Shown: piece by piece, positions 1 to 10,271 of the stretch | Layout of the letters: each line of letters begins with the position of its first letter | Numbering within the stretch: the stretch's first letter is position 1 | Program-made: the position numbers and the translations under genes | Assembly: GCA_026874595.1 (NCBI GenBank) | Contig: CM049313.1 | Location: 62,434,659-62,498,658, forward strand | Direction: 5' to 3' | Length of the DNA: 64,000 bases | Source of the DNA: Sipunculus nudus | Taxonomy: Eukaryota; Annelida; Sipuncula; Golfingiida; Sipunculidae | The notes under the pieces: model-generated | What the model was told of the DNA's origin: nothing | The model's database searches: none | What the model saw: only the letters and a program-made list of their open reading frames with translations

Positions 1-989
1 GGACTGTTATTCTCCGAGAGGATTTGTGTGGACTTTTCATCCGGCATATACATTTAAGGTCTAATCATCGTCAAACAACCTTGGTTTAATTTAGCTTTAG
101 AATTCATATTAATAATAATTTTAGACACAGTGATGTATATATATTTAGGATCCTTAGAATATTCTCTATCAGATGAGATATATTTAAAAAGTGTAACAGT
201 GTCCACTTTGAAAATTTAAAACTTGAAATGATTTAAAATTATTTTTTTTTATTGGATATATCTCAAAATTGGCATAGGGTATGTATGTGGAAATAGTATC
301 ATTTGAAACCACATACAAATATCTCCAGGCGTTTTTTTGTTATATATTTATTTTCTTTTTTTCATAATGAATTTTAAATTAAAAAAAAGTGTGATGTTAA
401 CAATACTTATTTCGTTTAAATAACGTATTTCTACTACACTAAAAACGATATAGGTAAAAGAAAAAAACTATTTTTAGAATACTTGTTGATTTACCTATAT
501 GCAAAATTTGAAGACTCTGTATTCGATGGTTTTTGAGAAATATCGCTCTGAAGACCGTACAGTCTCCTGAAATACTGTTTTGAGAAAACGGCCAAAAACT
601 GTTTGGGAAGAGAAATTTCGTTTTGAGTGGAAAACAGGGATATAAGCGCAAGTGACAGTTGTATTTTTTCACTAAATGTTCGGATGAGAATCGGTTTCAA
701 TATATAAATTATAAAATTAATGGTTTATCATTGTTAAAAAAAGTATTTTATTAGGCATCATGACAACTGGAGAACTGTCAAACTAAAGTAGGCGGAGCTT
801 ACTGGTCCGAGGGGTCGGTCATCGGTAATCATGTCATGGGCTACCGCGCCGGGGCACGCGTCAGGTGTGAAGTGACTGATAAGAACGATCACTCTGTTTA
901 CTCTGTGCTCTCATTCAGACCACCATATACCCTAATCCAATTAACAGCTTGTCTCTCCCTTTCACAATTATATATGAGACACTACATAG

Positions 990-1340
990 CTAGCAGCAAC
1001 ACATATCTCTCTCTCTCTCATTAGATTTATTTACACCAGTCATATACGCGCTAAATCGTGCTGCGGCCGCTCTTCCTTTACCGATTGCTCTCATAGCTAA
1101 GACTCCGGCGCGGTTGACTTTGCAAAATTTGTTAACAGTCGACGTGGTGGTGTAACTTGGTGCCGCGTTCCTCTCACAAAATTCATTCGTGCAACGCAGT
1201 CCCATATTGCTGCACCACCCTCGGCGTTTATCTACATCCATCACTAACGACACGGGAACCTTGTGATCAGCAGTATGTGACTGTCTCTCGTTCAAATAGC
1301 GAATTTTATCTTCGCTCATTCTACTATTTTCTTCGACCAA
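990..1340 (-). pseudogene. Mutator-like transposase-domain protein, N-terminal fragment
   Basis: The minus-strand reading frame contains KRRGWCSNMGLRCTNEFC, then a spacer, then VNRAGVLAMRAIGKGRAAAARF. This order, a cysteine pair followed by a VN-R-x-x-x-AMR-IGKG-x-A-F block, is the pattern I associate with the N-terminal region of animal proteins annotated as 'Mutator-like transposase domain'. The frame ends after about 116 codons at a CCC* tail, and the catalytic part is absent from the element. The upstream half of the domain is also missing here but is represented in the second TTAA element at 6836-7360. No function remains likely. The family name is from memory and should be checked by a profile search. 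Confidence 0.5.
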
Positions 1341-1957
1341 TGACGTTCAGTTTAAAGATAGTGTATATTATAGAAGAAGGAACGATGTATTCGGTAATTG
1401 TTTTGGCGATGTAATGATGGACCCTGGGAGAAAATGTTACAGTGTATAACAGGGTCAATATTACAGAAATAACAATCGGTAAATTCATATTTCTGGGTAT
1501 ATTCTTGGTGCCAGGACCCTTATTGGGTGACACTAACATATTTTAGGGCAGTGACATAGACATTATTCGGCCACTGGAGGAGTAGGATGTACAGTTTACT
1601 TCTGGGTTAGGCGTATAGGGGGGACGTGTTTGTATTAATTAGTGCCAATTAGTAAGTGCCGGTAATAAAGATAAGCTCTTTCCCGGCTGACTGACCGCGG
1701 CTTCCCCACGCCTGTCAATCAACCATTTGCCTAATACCGCGAGCGCATGGTTAACCAATATGCAACTTACACGCTGCTAACTTTCGCCGAGCTGACAGTT
1801 GGTCCTGTTTGCACCCAACGTGGGGTAAACATCTGAATTAAAATACTTATTTTTTTAATTGATACAATATAACCCAGGAACGTGTTTTTGTGAAAAAGAT
1901 AGATATAGCAAACATCTATAAAACCAGATGTTTTTCAGAAAAATGTAATTTTCATGA
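1341..1957. other. Non-coding right arm of TTAA transposon 1
   Basis: No credible coding sequence was seen. It holds a GC-richer patch at about 1680-1810, which could be the promoter/leader side of the minus-strand transposase gene. The position is comparable to the GC-richer patch at 7440-7620 in the second TTAA element. Confidence 0.4.
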
Positions 1958-2298
1958 TTTTTGACGATGATTAGACCTTAAAAGGACTTATCGTTGTGAC
2001 AGTGCTGGTATCCAGGTACTGTGCACTGTGTTTATTTTACTGTGTGATTGTATTGATTGGTTGTTACACTGCTGTTTGACTGTGTAATTGTAATGATTTA
2101 GTGTATTGTAATGTTAGGGTTGTTTTGAGAATAAATTATAGTTATTTGTTAAAAAAGAACCACTGACTTCTTTATTCATTCCCGTAGACATTTCACGCTG
2201 CCTAGTGTTACAGAAACTGCTTTTTTTAATCTTCATGATAAAATTTATGTTCATCACGCATACGTGATCTTTTGATTTTAGGTTCCGTAACATAACAT

Positions 2299-2316
2299 TG
2301 GGGGCTCGTCCGGGAT
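2299..2316 (+). promoter_or_regulatory. Primer binding site, tRNA-Pro type
   Basis: TGGGGGCTCGTCCGGGAT lies six bases after the LTR end. It is identical to the well-known 18-base primer binding site complementary to the 3' end of tRNA-Pro, as in murine leukaemia virus. It would prime minus-strand DNA synthesis. In Gypsy-2 the corresponding segment has been deleted. Confidence 0.85.
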
Positions 2317-2460
2317 GCTTATTATGGTTGAAAATTTATTAGGCCTTGATCTGAACACATTGTTTTATCATACACTGTTTACAAGATTACATACTGTTTA
2401 CAATACATTGTTTACAGGATTTATCTCAGTGTTTTTTTGTTATTGATTTAACATCTTAAC

Positions 2461-3672
2461 ACGGCAGATTTCAAGGCTGAGACATTTGTTGACGATCCCG
2501 ACCCTGATCAACTTGAACTGTTGACAAAGGAACCGTTGTTGCGTTTGGGACAACACTTAGGGCTTAGTGTGAAAAAAAGCTTTGAGAAAGCCTGATATCA
2601 TTGCAAAAATCATGCAAGATCTAGTTAGCAAAGGTTTAATTGAAGAGAGTGAAGTTGTAACATAAAAAAATGACAGCCTTGCTATGCAATTAGAATTAAA
2701 CAGTTGGATATGCAACATGAGCTAACATTAAAACAGTTAGAGAGGGAGAACATGAAAGGTTAAAACAGATAGAATTAGAAAAACAAAAGAAGAGAGAGAA
2801 GAACATGAAAGGTTAGAAAGAGAAAGACTAGAAAAAGAAAAAGAAATTGAGTTAAAACGACTGGAGTTAGAAAGTCTTAAACTAGAACATAGTCTACGTG
2901 CTGCCCCCCCTCACAGTTTTGATGTTACTAAACACATTAGACTTGTCCTACCTTTTCAAGAAAAAGAGGTTGATAAATATTTCTTACACTTTGAGAAGGT
3001 AGCTGAAAATTTAAAATGGCCTAAGGGAAATTGGACTATGCTGTTGCAAAGTGTATTGACTGGCAAGGCCAGAGAAATTTATACAGAGCTTTCAGTAGAA
3101 GCTGCTGCTGACTATGACCTGGTAAAACGGTTAATCCTGAAAGGTTATGAGTTAGTTCCAGAGGCTTACCACCAGAAATTCAGAAATTGGGAAAAGCGCA
3201 AAGAACAGACCTACGTCGAATTTGCTAGGACAAAAGAGCAGTTGTTTAGTCACAGGTGTAGTTCTAAAAATGTAATGAAAGATTATGACAATTTGCGCAA
3301 GTTGATTTTGCTTGAAGAATTTAAGCGCTACATTAACACAGATGTTAAAACTTTTCTGGATGAGAAAAGTCCTGAAACACTTGACATTGCTGCTTAATTA
3401 GCTGATCATTATTCATTAACGCACAAAATGTCCTTTACTGGCAAATCAAACCAGTCATTCACAAACAAGAATGTAAGTCAGTATGGTCAAATAAGTTTAA
3501 AGCGCAGTCATCCAGTACTAGTATACCTGATAGTTCAAGAAAGTCCATTACTACACCTCAGCCCATGTCCACTGTGTCCAAGTCCAACGAAGACCAGTCA
3601 TTTTCAAAGAAAATCTGTAATTACTGCAAGAAGGAAGGTCATCTAATATCTGACTGCTGGAATCTTGCGAGG
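2461..3672 (+). pseudogene. gag: Gypsy-1 gag (degenerate)
   Basis: Several frames together give a Gag: an N-terminal helical segment (GLSVKKALRKPDIIAKIMQD-like), a long charged coiled coil rich in Glu, Lys and Leu (about 2690-2900), a SCAN-like capsid segment at 3038-3397 (VLTGKAREIY ... YHQKFRNWEKRKEQTYVEFA), and a zinc knuckle, C-NY-C-KKEG-H-LISD-C, near 3620-3660. The capsid segment is the best preserved part. The start codon seen in Gypsy-2 (ATG at 34088) is ACG here at 2461, and there are several frameshifts and a TAA at the end of the capsid block, so the gene is dead. It would have encoded the particle protein that packages element RNA. Confidence 0.8.
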
Positions 3673-3899
3673 AGTATCCTTTAAATAAGGCAAAGTCCTT
3701 TTATGACTCTTGCGAGAGTATTTCAAATGAGGCCAGGTCCTCTATTGACAAACAGAAGATTGTTTCTGCTGAGGACAATTCCTCTGTTGATTCCCATGAG
3801 GAGTTTGATGATAAAAAGGATGAAGATTCCTAAAGTGACTCTGAAAAAGAGTTTATGACTGACACTGTCAATGTCAGTTCTTTGTTTGATGAAGGTGAG

Positions 3900-4390
3900 G
3901 TAGTAAATTCCTCTCCTGACTCTGAAATGGATAATTTAGCCATTCATACATGATGGTTTTGTATAACTTAATTTCAAGTGATTTTTCAGATTCTACCCCT
4001 ATTAGAATTCTGAGGGACACTGGTTCAGGCCAGACTCTCATGTTAGCCAACACTATGCCATTTTCTAATAGGTCCTTTACTGGTGCACATGCACTTTTTA
4101 ATTGCGTGTTTTCGGACAAGCACACTTCAGTTCCGCTTCACAGTATACATTTAAAGTCAGATTTGATTTCTGGGAATATTACTGTGGGCATATGAACTAC
4201 TTTACCCTTTAAGGGAATTCATTTGCTACTAGGCATTGATGTTGCAGGTGACAAAGTACAGCCTATACCAATAGTGACAGAAAAGCCGTAACTTGATCAG
4301 GACACCGATCCGGAAAGTCAGAAAATTTCTGGTTTGTATCCTTCATGTGCTGTAACTAGATCTATGGCCAAGAAAAACACACATGAGGAT
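3900..4390 (+). pseudogene. Gypsy-1 aspartic protease region
   Basis: The frame around 3950-4195 reads ISSDFSDSTPIRILRDTGSG followed by QTLMLANTMPF. The DTG triad, preceded by hydrophobic residues, is the retropepsin active-site motif. After a TGA at about 4195 the frame continues with the TLPFKGIHLLLGIDVAGDKV-type strand expected near the end of a retroviral-type protease. It lies between gag and integrase. In-frame stops make it a pseudogene. A near-identical segment is at 35715-36170 in Gypsy-2. Confidence 0.75.
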
Positions 4391-4589
4391 AATGGTCCAG
4401 ATAATAACACTCTGGGAGTCACTAATGACTCGTCTTAAGACTCGCCCGTACAGGATGCAGCATTCTCAAGGTCAGAACTTATCGCGGAACAGCATAAGGA
4501 CCCTGGTATTTCATGTTTGTTTCCCAGGGCAGTTTCTAAAGATGAACTGTCACAGTACCCAGTTTGCTTCTATGTTAAAAATGTAGTGT

Positions 4590-5469
4590 TTATGCGTAAA
4601 TGGCGACCACCTGATGTATGTGCTGATGATGAGTGGGCCATCAAACATCAAATAGTAAAGCCCAAAAGCTTTCGCAATTAAATTCTAAGCATGGCACATG
4701 AGGCTCCTTTGTCTGGCCATTTGGGTATAAATAAAACTTATCAGAAAGATAGTACACACTTCTATTGGCCTAACCTCAGGAAAGATGTTGTACGATGTTG
4801 TAAATCCTGGTATAAAACAGTACAGCTCTTCGCTATACCATCCTGAATGTCAGGGCGCCCATCGAGTTTTTTCACCAGACATTAAAAAAATGATCAGGAC
4901 TTATTGCTATGACACACAGAAAGACTTGGATGAAGGAATCAACCTATTGCTGTTTGCTGTCAGAGAATCCTTCCAAGAGTCCTTGAGTTTCAGTCCCTTT
5001 GAACTAGTTTTCGGACATGGAACGCGAACTGAACTTACATTGAAACTGCTTAAAGAAAAACTCTTGTGTGAAAATCCTGATTCTCTTAGTTTACTGCAGT
5101 ATGTCTCAGACTTTCGCACTAAACAACGCAATGCTTGTGAGATAGTAAAGTCAAATTTAAAATCTGCACAAAGTAAAATGAAAACAAAGTATGACAAGCA
5201 CACTGTAAGTAGGACGTTTGAGCCTGGTGAAAAGGTCCTTGTCTTACTTCCCATCCCTGGCACACCTCTGCAAGCTAGGTATTTTTGTCCTTTCATTGTT
5301 GACAAGAAAGTCAGTGATGTAAATTACATACTGTTGACACCAGATGGGCGTAAGAAGAAACAGCTGTGCCATGTTAACATGTTGAAACCAAATTATGAGA
5401 GAAATAGCACATCAGATGTTGTACATAATGTTACTGCTGTATATTGTGTAAACACTGACCCTGACCCAG
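4590..5469 (+). pseudogene. Gypsy-1 integrase, core deleted
   Basis: An HHCC zinc-binding segment (HEAPLSGHLGINKTYQKDS, then HFYWPNLRKDVV) at 4690-4800 is joined directly to the C-terminal half of an integrase (IKQYSSSLYHPECQGAHRVF onwards, 4812-5469). Against Gypsy-2 about 370 bases are missing at the join, including the two catalytic aspartates. The catalytic glutamate segment is altered too (AHRVF in place of ALERF). The tail keeps the FEPGEKVLVLLPIPG and HVNMLKPNY strands of a Gypsy integrase C-terminal domain. It lies upstream of the reverse transcriptase, which is the reverse of the usual Ty3/Gypsy order. Confidence 0.85.
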
Positions 5470-5473
5470 TTAA

Positions 5474-7775
5474 GGTGGCACGACTGGTCCCCCCACCTGA
5501 CCTGACTTTGTTTCAGTTTTTCCTTTGCATGGAACAATCTAATGCTTTAATACCCCCTAAAGCTAAGAAAATTCTCTATAGTTTGGTGATAATAAACTTT
5601 GTTTCCGAGGAACAGGTTTGAATTTGTAAGAATTTTTAACAAAAAATCGTTTATTCCAGCACAACTAAAGCAGATACAGAAAATCTTCTTAAATAAATCG
5701 AGAATTTAGATAATAATCCCCAGGCGTTTTATGTTTAGTGAGTTTAAATATTACGATTTTACAGAGTATTTAATTTTGAAATCTTCAAAAATCATTTCAT
5801 TTTTTACTTTTACCATAATAAAATCCTTCAAATTTAGTATAGGCGTAAAATAAAAAAAAAACGCTTTTTAAAAGACATATTAACAATTATATATCTCAAA
5901 GTTGGTTTGTTTCGGACAAGTGATTACTGAGAAATAACGCTCTAAAGATAAGGTGATCAGGTGAAATGATGTTTCGAGAAAATGGCCAAAAACTATATTC
6001 GTAGAGATCATTCGTCCTACACACGTAAATAACCACAACTACATGTTGACAGTCACATGAATTTGGTCAAGACGGTGGTTCCTATCAAACCATGCTATAA
6101 TAACATGCATTAATCACAGAAGGAGCCCGGTTATCTTATAAGAAGGTTTATTTACATGGAATCTATAAATGGCAACAAATTAAACAATCAACAAATAACA
6201 GCGTCCAAGAAGGTCTGAAGGTTCACGGCGTAGGCCCCCTGAAAATAAAACGCATAATAAACCAGATATGTCGCATATTTTGATCAAACATTTAATAAAT
6301 TATATATATATGAATGTATATATACATATTTACAACCGCCAGAAGTAAGGTTTATATTTTAATATATGCAAAATAAACGTGAATATACAATTACTAATTT
6401 TATAGTTAATGTATCCTTGACCCTCACTGTTTACACACTTTAGTTTTATAAACCGTTTATATGCTTTGTTTAGTGCGAAACATTATATATTTCAATACTA
6501 TTACGTACCGGACGTATTTCGCCTTTCACTTGCCCAGGATACATGGCTCTAACGTATGCCAGAACCACAGGCGGCAGAGCGTATTGTGCACCTTCAGGAC
6601 CAACCTCGTCACGCTGGAGTAAAATGCAAAACAACGAGTCAATTATATTCATTTCGCTGAAATTTCTCAATATCTCTCATATTGCTCACGGCTTATAATG
6701 ATGTTATATGATATTGAATAAAATGACACAGAGTCTCTTCTAAATAAAATATTGTATATAAACTTACCTTCAGCTCTCTGGCCCAGTGACAGTAAAAGCA
6801 GAATCTGATCTGGTTGTGGCTTTTCCCTCTTCTTTTCATCCCATTCGCCGTTTTGAGTCCTCCACGAGATCAACAGTTCCTTCACGACAGATCGCACATA
6901 CAACAGCGGCTGACAATAGCGCGTTTAGTTGATAACCCTGCCAAAGTCGATAGGTGTCGGCCTCCGGTTTTCCTTCATGCGTAAACGTAGAGATGCCGTC
7001 ATTTGACGATTCATCGTCGCTGGCCATCAGTTTGATCACGGAAGTAGGTTCGGCCCGCTGAGACTTCTTGATATCATTTAACTGCTGCAGTTTTTCAAGT
7101 GGCATTCGGGATTTGCGTCGTCGGCCCATCGTAGTTTCGTTTGGTAGTGGCGTAATATTTATTTGTTGCGGTGTTGACAGTATGAATATCATAGACGTAA
7201 TGGTGGGGATATGAAGCAGCTTTTTATAAAGTAATTTTACGTGTCTGTCGATAGGCTTACGATATAGCAGAAATAACATGATGTCAAGTGAAAATTTGTG
7301 TTTCGACGCAACATACCCGAAAAAAGACAGAAAGGCCAATGACACTAACAGATCATTCACAAGGACGGGTTTGTTTGCACACTAATTAGCTAGAGTTAGG
7401 GTTGCTCTCCAACGCTTATCAGTTGTATTCTTAGCTAATTAGATTGGGCTATCAAACGTCGACCGTTAGTTCTTGCCACGGAGGTACTTGGCCCATGCAT
7501 TAATTAAACACTTGCACCTCGCGATTGGCTGAATGACCCAGGTGTTGGCTGGAGGCAGAGTGATTGACAGGACTGTGGCAGGGCTGTAGTTAGTTTACAA
7601 ACACCCTGTCATAACATCTTGGTGTTTACTGAATAGAAATCACCCTTTTCCACAAAACGCACCAGGCGACCCAAAATATGTTCAGCTGCAGTAGATCCGC
7701 CCAGTATTCAATATTACGTATACCTTTTATTGAAAAAAAACACAAATTTTTAAGATTTTGCCCAGTCGTGCTACC
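5474..7775 (-). mobile_element. TTAA-flanked DNA transposon 2, inserted between Gypsy-1 integrase and RT
   Basis: The left end reads GGTGGCACGACTGG, and the right end is the inverse complement of GGTAGCACGACTGG (13 of 14 match). TTAA lies outside both ends (5470-5473 and 7776-7779). Excising it with one TTAA restores a sequence continuous with Gypsy-2 at 37555-37600 (...GACCCAG-yTAA-...GATACTGATTGTAAG). It is 2.3 kb long with coding sense on the minus strand. The left arm shares a diverged block with TTAA element 1 (around 5930-6010 versus 540-625), so the two are probably related. Kolobok or piggyBac by target site; the family is undecided. Confidence 0.88.
6836..7129 (-). pseudogene. Mutator-like transposase-domain protein, first exon fragment
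   Basis: An ATG at 7129 (MGRRRKSRMPLEKLQQLNDI) opens a basic N terminus, then an acidic SDDESSND patch, then YRLWQGYQLNALLSAAVVCA followed by ICREGTVDLVEDSKRRMG. The pattern tyrosine-arginine-leucine, about 14 residues, C-x-x-C, then an E-D-x-x-K-R-R-x-G turn is what I expect at the start of animal Mutator-like transposase-domain proteins. The frame then meets TGA. In another frame the sequence continues to a second C-x-x-C (CFYC) and a GTAAGT donor at about 6770. A possible next exon lies near 6510-6620, between a TTTTACTCCAG acceptor and a GTACGT donor. No catalytic core is present. The fragment complements the one at 990-1340, which starts where this one stops. Confidence 0.5.
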
Positions 7776-7779
7776 TTAA

Positions 7780-9237
7780 AAATGATACTGATTGTAAGTG
7801 TGATGTAGACATTCAGTGTGGTACAGTACCATTAAAAAACTCAGACGTGCTTAAAGACCTGGATGCCAAACTGTCACACCTTACCGCACAACAACAACAA
7901 GACCTCAAGAACCTGCTGCGGAATTATGAAAAATTGTTTAGTGACATTCCAACGCGAACTAACATGTTGTGCCATGACGTCGATGTTGGCGAGGCAAGCG
8001 CAGCCAAGCAGCATTCATATAGATTGAAAACAAAAAAGCAAAAGTATCTACAGGATGAGAATCAATATTTGCTGGACAATGATTTTATTGAACCTAGTAA
8101 CAGGAACTGGAGTTCACCATGTATTCTTGTGCCAAAACCTGATGGAAGTTACCGTATGTGCACAGATTATCGAAAACTGAACTCTGTCACCAAGACTGAA
8201 ACGTTCCCGATTCCAAGGATCGATGATTGTATTGATAGAGTCGGTAGCTCCAGAAATGTCTCCAAGTTTGACTTGCTTAAAGGATTCTGGCAAGTTCCGC
8301 TGACAGAACAAGCGAAAGAAGTGTCCGCATTTGTGACGCCGCAAGGAATGTACCAGTATAAAGTTATGCCGTTTGGCAAGAAGAAACGCCAGCCACGTTC
8401 CAGCCCTAATCCATATGGTTGTCATGGACATTTAGGGCTGCGACGCATATATTGATTACCTTATCATGTACAGCGACACCTGGGAGAAACATCTGCAAAT
8501 TCTTCGCGACCTCTTCGAAAGACTAAGTGAAGCACGTCTGACCGTCAACTTAGTCCTATCTGAGTTTTGTTATGCACAAGTAACATTTTTGGGTCATATT
8601 ATAGGGCATGGTCAGGTAAACCTGTTGATGCTAAGATAAGTGCTATTTCTGCATTTCCTAGACCAGAGAACAAAAAGCTAATAATGCGTTTCTTGGTATG
8701 GTTGGGTACTACAGGAAGTTTTGTCCAAATTTTTCTGCTGTAGCTGAACCTTTGACTAATTTGTTAAAGAAGAAACAAAAGTTTGTATGGAAGTTTGAGT
8801 GTGAAAATGCATTTCAGAATTTGAAAGCAATTCTGCAAAGGTCACCAGTTTTAGTAGCTCCAGACTTTTCATACCTTTTAAGTTAGCTGTAGATGCTAGT
8901 GATACTGCTGCAGATGCTGTGTTATTACAAGAAGGCAATGATGGCATAGGTCATACAATTTGTTATTTCTCAAGAAAGTTTAATGCAAACCAGACAAAAC
9001 TACTCCACTATTGAAAAAGAATGTTTGGCTTTGATTTTGGCATTGCAACATTTTGAAGTTTACGTTACTTCATCAGTCAGGCCTATTATTGTCTTCAGTG
9101 ATCACAATCTCCTCACGTTATTAAACAAGTTGAAGTGTAAAAATCAAAGATTGTTGAGATGGAGTTTGTTCTTACAAGATTACAACCTTGAAATAAGACA
9201 CATTAAAGGGAAAGACAATGTACTTGCTGCTTGCTGA
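7780..9237 (+). pseudogene. pol: Gypsy-1 reverse transcriptase and RNase H
   Basis: From 7847 the frame shows a Gypsy RT: LLDNDFIEPSNRNWSSPCIL, then VPKPDGSYRMCTDYRKLNS, FDLLKGFWQVPL, then a frameshift at about 8370 after KVMPFG. The active-site segment follows in another frame as AYIDYLIMYSD, so the YIDD box is changed to YIDY. RT connection (FLGHIIGHGQ, FLVWLGTTGSFVQ/GYYRKFCPNF) and RNase H (TIEKECLALILALQHFEVYV, then HIKGKDNVLAAC) follow to 9237. It is dead through frameshifts and the active-site change. The intact-looking counterpart of the palm is 52735-53472. Confidence 0.88.
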
Positions 9238-9389
9238 TTGTTTATCGAGATGTTTATGAAATGTTGTAAACGAGATGTTTATGTAATGTTGTAAATAAGA
9301 TGATTTTTGAGATGTTGTAAAAGTTAAGGATTGTGATCGCAAAAAAGAGAGTTTCCCAGAAAACTTTTTTTTTCTTACGGGTGGAGGAG

Positions 9390-10218
9390 TGTTACAGGTG
9401 CCCTTTTTATTGTGACACGGGCGTAACTCGTGATGTAGCCCCCGCGTCCGGCCGCGTGTTGCACTCTCAGTTTAATCCGTACTGGTTGAACTCTCGTTGT
9501 CATGCTAGCTTGGGGCTTTCTCGCCTGGCAGAGCCGGGACGAGCTCACGTGTGAACCTTAATATGTTGAGACACGGCGTTCGTTTTTCTAGTATGTTCTT
9601 TGAACGTGTATACCGTGTTCGATTCTTCATATGGTTCGGGAAATTAAATGCTCTCGGCTTGAGGTGAAAAGTTATATAAAGAGGCTGTGTTTTAGAGCCG
9701 AGAGAGAGTTGAGAGAATATTCCAGCAGACACAGACATGTGTATGTCAGTTTGTGGGACCTGTCCGATTATCCAGTATTTTCAGGGATTCTACTATTACT
9801 ATTACTAAACAATTTAATGCTGCCTGCCTCAAGTTTACTTTCTGAATTGTTACAAGAGCTTTACATTGGACTGTTATTCTCCGCGAGGATTTGTGTGGAC
9901 TTTTCATTTAAGGGCTTATCATTGTGACAGTGGTGGTATATAGGTACTGTGCACTGTGTTTATTTTACTGTTTGATTGTATTGATTGGTTGTTATACTGT
10001 TGTTGTACTGTGTAATTGTATTGATTTAGTGTATTTTAATGTTAGGGTTGTTTTGAGAATAAATTATAGTTATTTGTTAACAAAGAACCACTGACTTCTT
10101 TATTCATTCCCCTAGACATTTCACGCTGCCTAGTGTTACAGAATCTGCTTTTTTATCTTCATGAAAAAATTTATGTTCATCACGCATACGTGATCTGTTG
10201 ATATTAGGTTCCGTTACA
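9390..10218 (+). repeat. Gypsy-1 3' LTR (829 bases)
   Basis: It begins TGTTACAGGTGCC directly after a purine-rich tract (GGGTGGAGGAG) and ends GGTTCCGTTACA, giving the TG...CA ends of an LTR. The same sequence, in part, is the 5' LTR at 1-2292 and both Gypsy-2 LTRs (33502-34067 and 54240-54528). It is the most complete LTR of this family in the window. Confidence 0.9.
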
Positions 10219-10226
10219 ATAAATAA

Positions 10227-10230
<4 letters not shown>

Positions 10231-10265
<35 letters not shown>

Positions 10266-10271
10266 ATATAT
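10231..10271. repeat. TA microsatellite
   Basis: A run of alternating T and A of about 40 bases directly follows the Gypsy-1 LTR and an ATAAATAAATAA stretch. Confidence 0.95.

Larger units (their letters stand above)
58..1977 (-). mobile_element. TTAA-flanked DNA transposon 1, inserted in the Gypsy-1 LTR
   Basis: The element starts GGTCTAATCATCGTCAAA and ends with the exact inverse complement, an 18-base perfect terminal inverted repeat. TTAA lies directly outside both ends (54-57 and 1978-1981). Removing the element and one TTAA restores the LTR sequence seen at 9890 and 33890. At 1.92 kb it is probably non-autonomous or decayed. TTAA target duplications are known for piggyBac and Kolobok transposons. 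A protein fragment inside looks like the N-terminal part of animal Mutator-like transposase-domain proteins, which may favour a Kolobok-type assignment, but that is inference. Coding sense, where visible, is the minus strand. Confidence 0.85.
1..2292 (+). repeat. Gypsy-1 5' LTR (5' truncated by window, interrupted)
   Basis: The first 57 bases and 1978-2292 match the 3' LTR at 9868-10218 of the same element, including the A-rich 3' part, the phrase ending CACGCATACGTGAT and the final GGTTCCGTAACA. About 480 bases of the LTR lie upstream of the window. The LTR is split by a DNA transposon at 58-1977. It ends in CA and is followed six bases later by a primer binding site, which fixes the LTR/internal border. 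The LTR probably drove plus-strand transcription of the retrotransposon, but it is now broken. Confidence 0.85.

Noticed and set aside
439-700. Two overlapping minus-strand frames of about 70 codons
   Set aside because: AT-rich chance frames in the left arm of TTAA element 1. The block is shared with element 2 only as diverged non-coding sequence.
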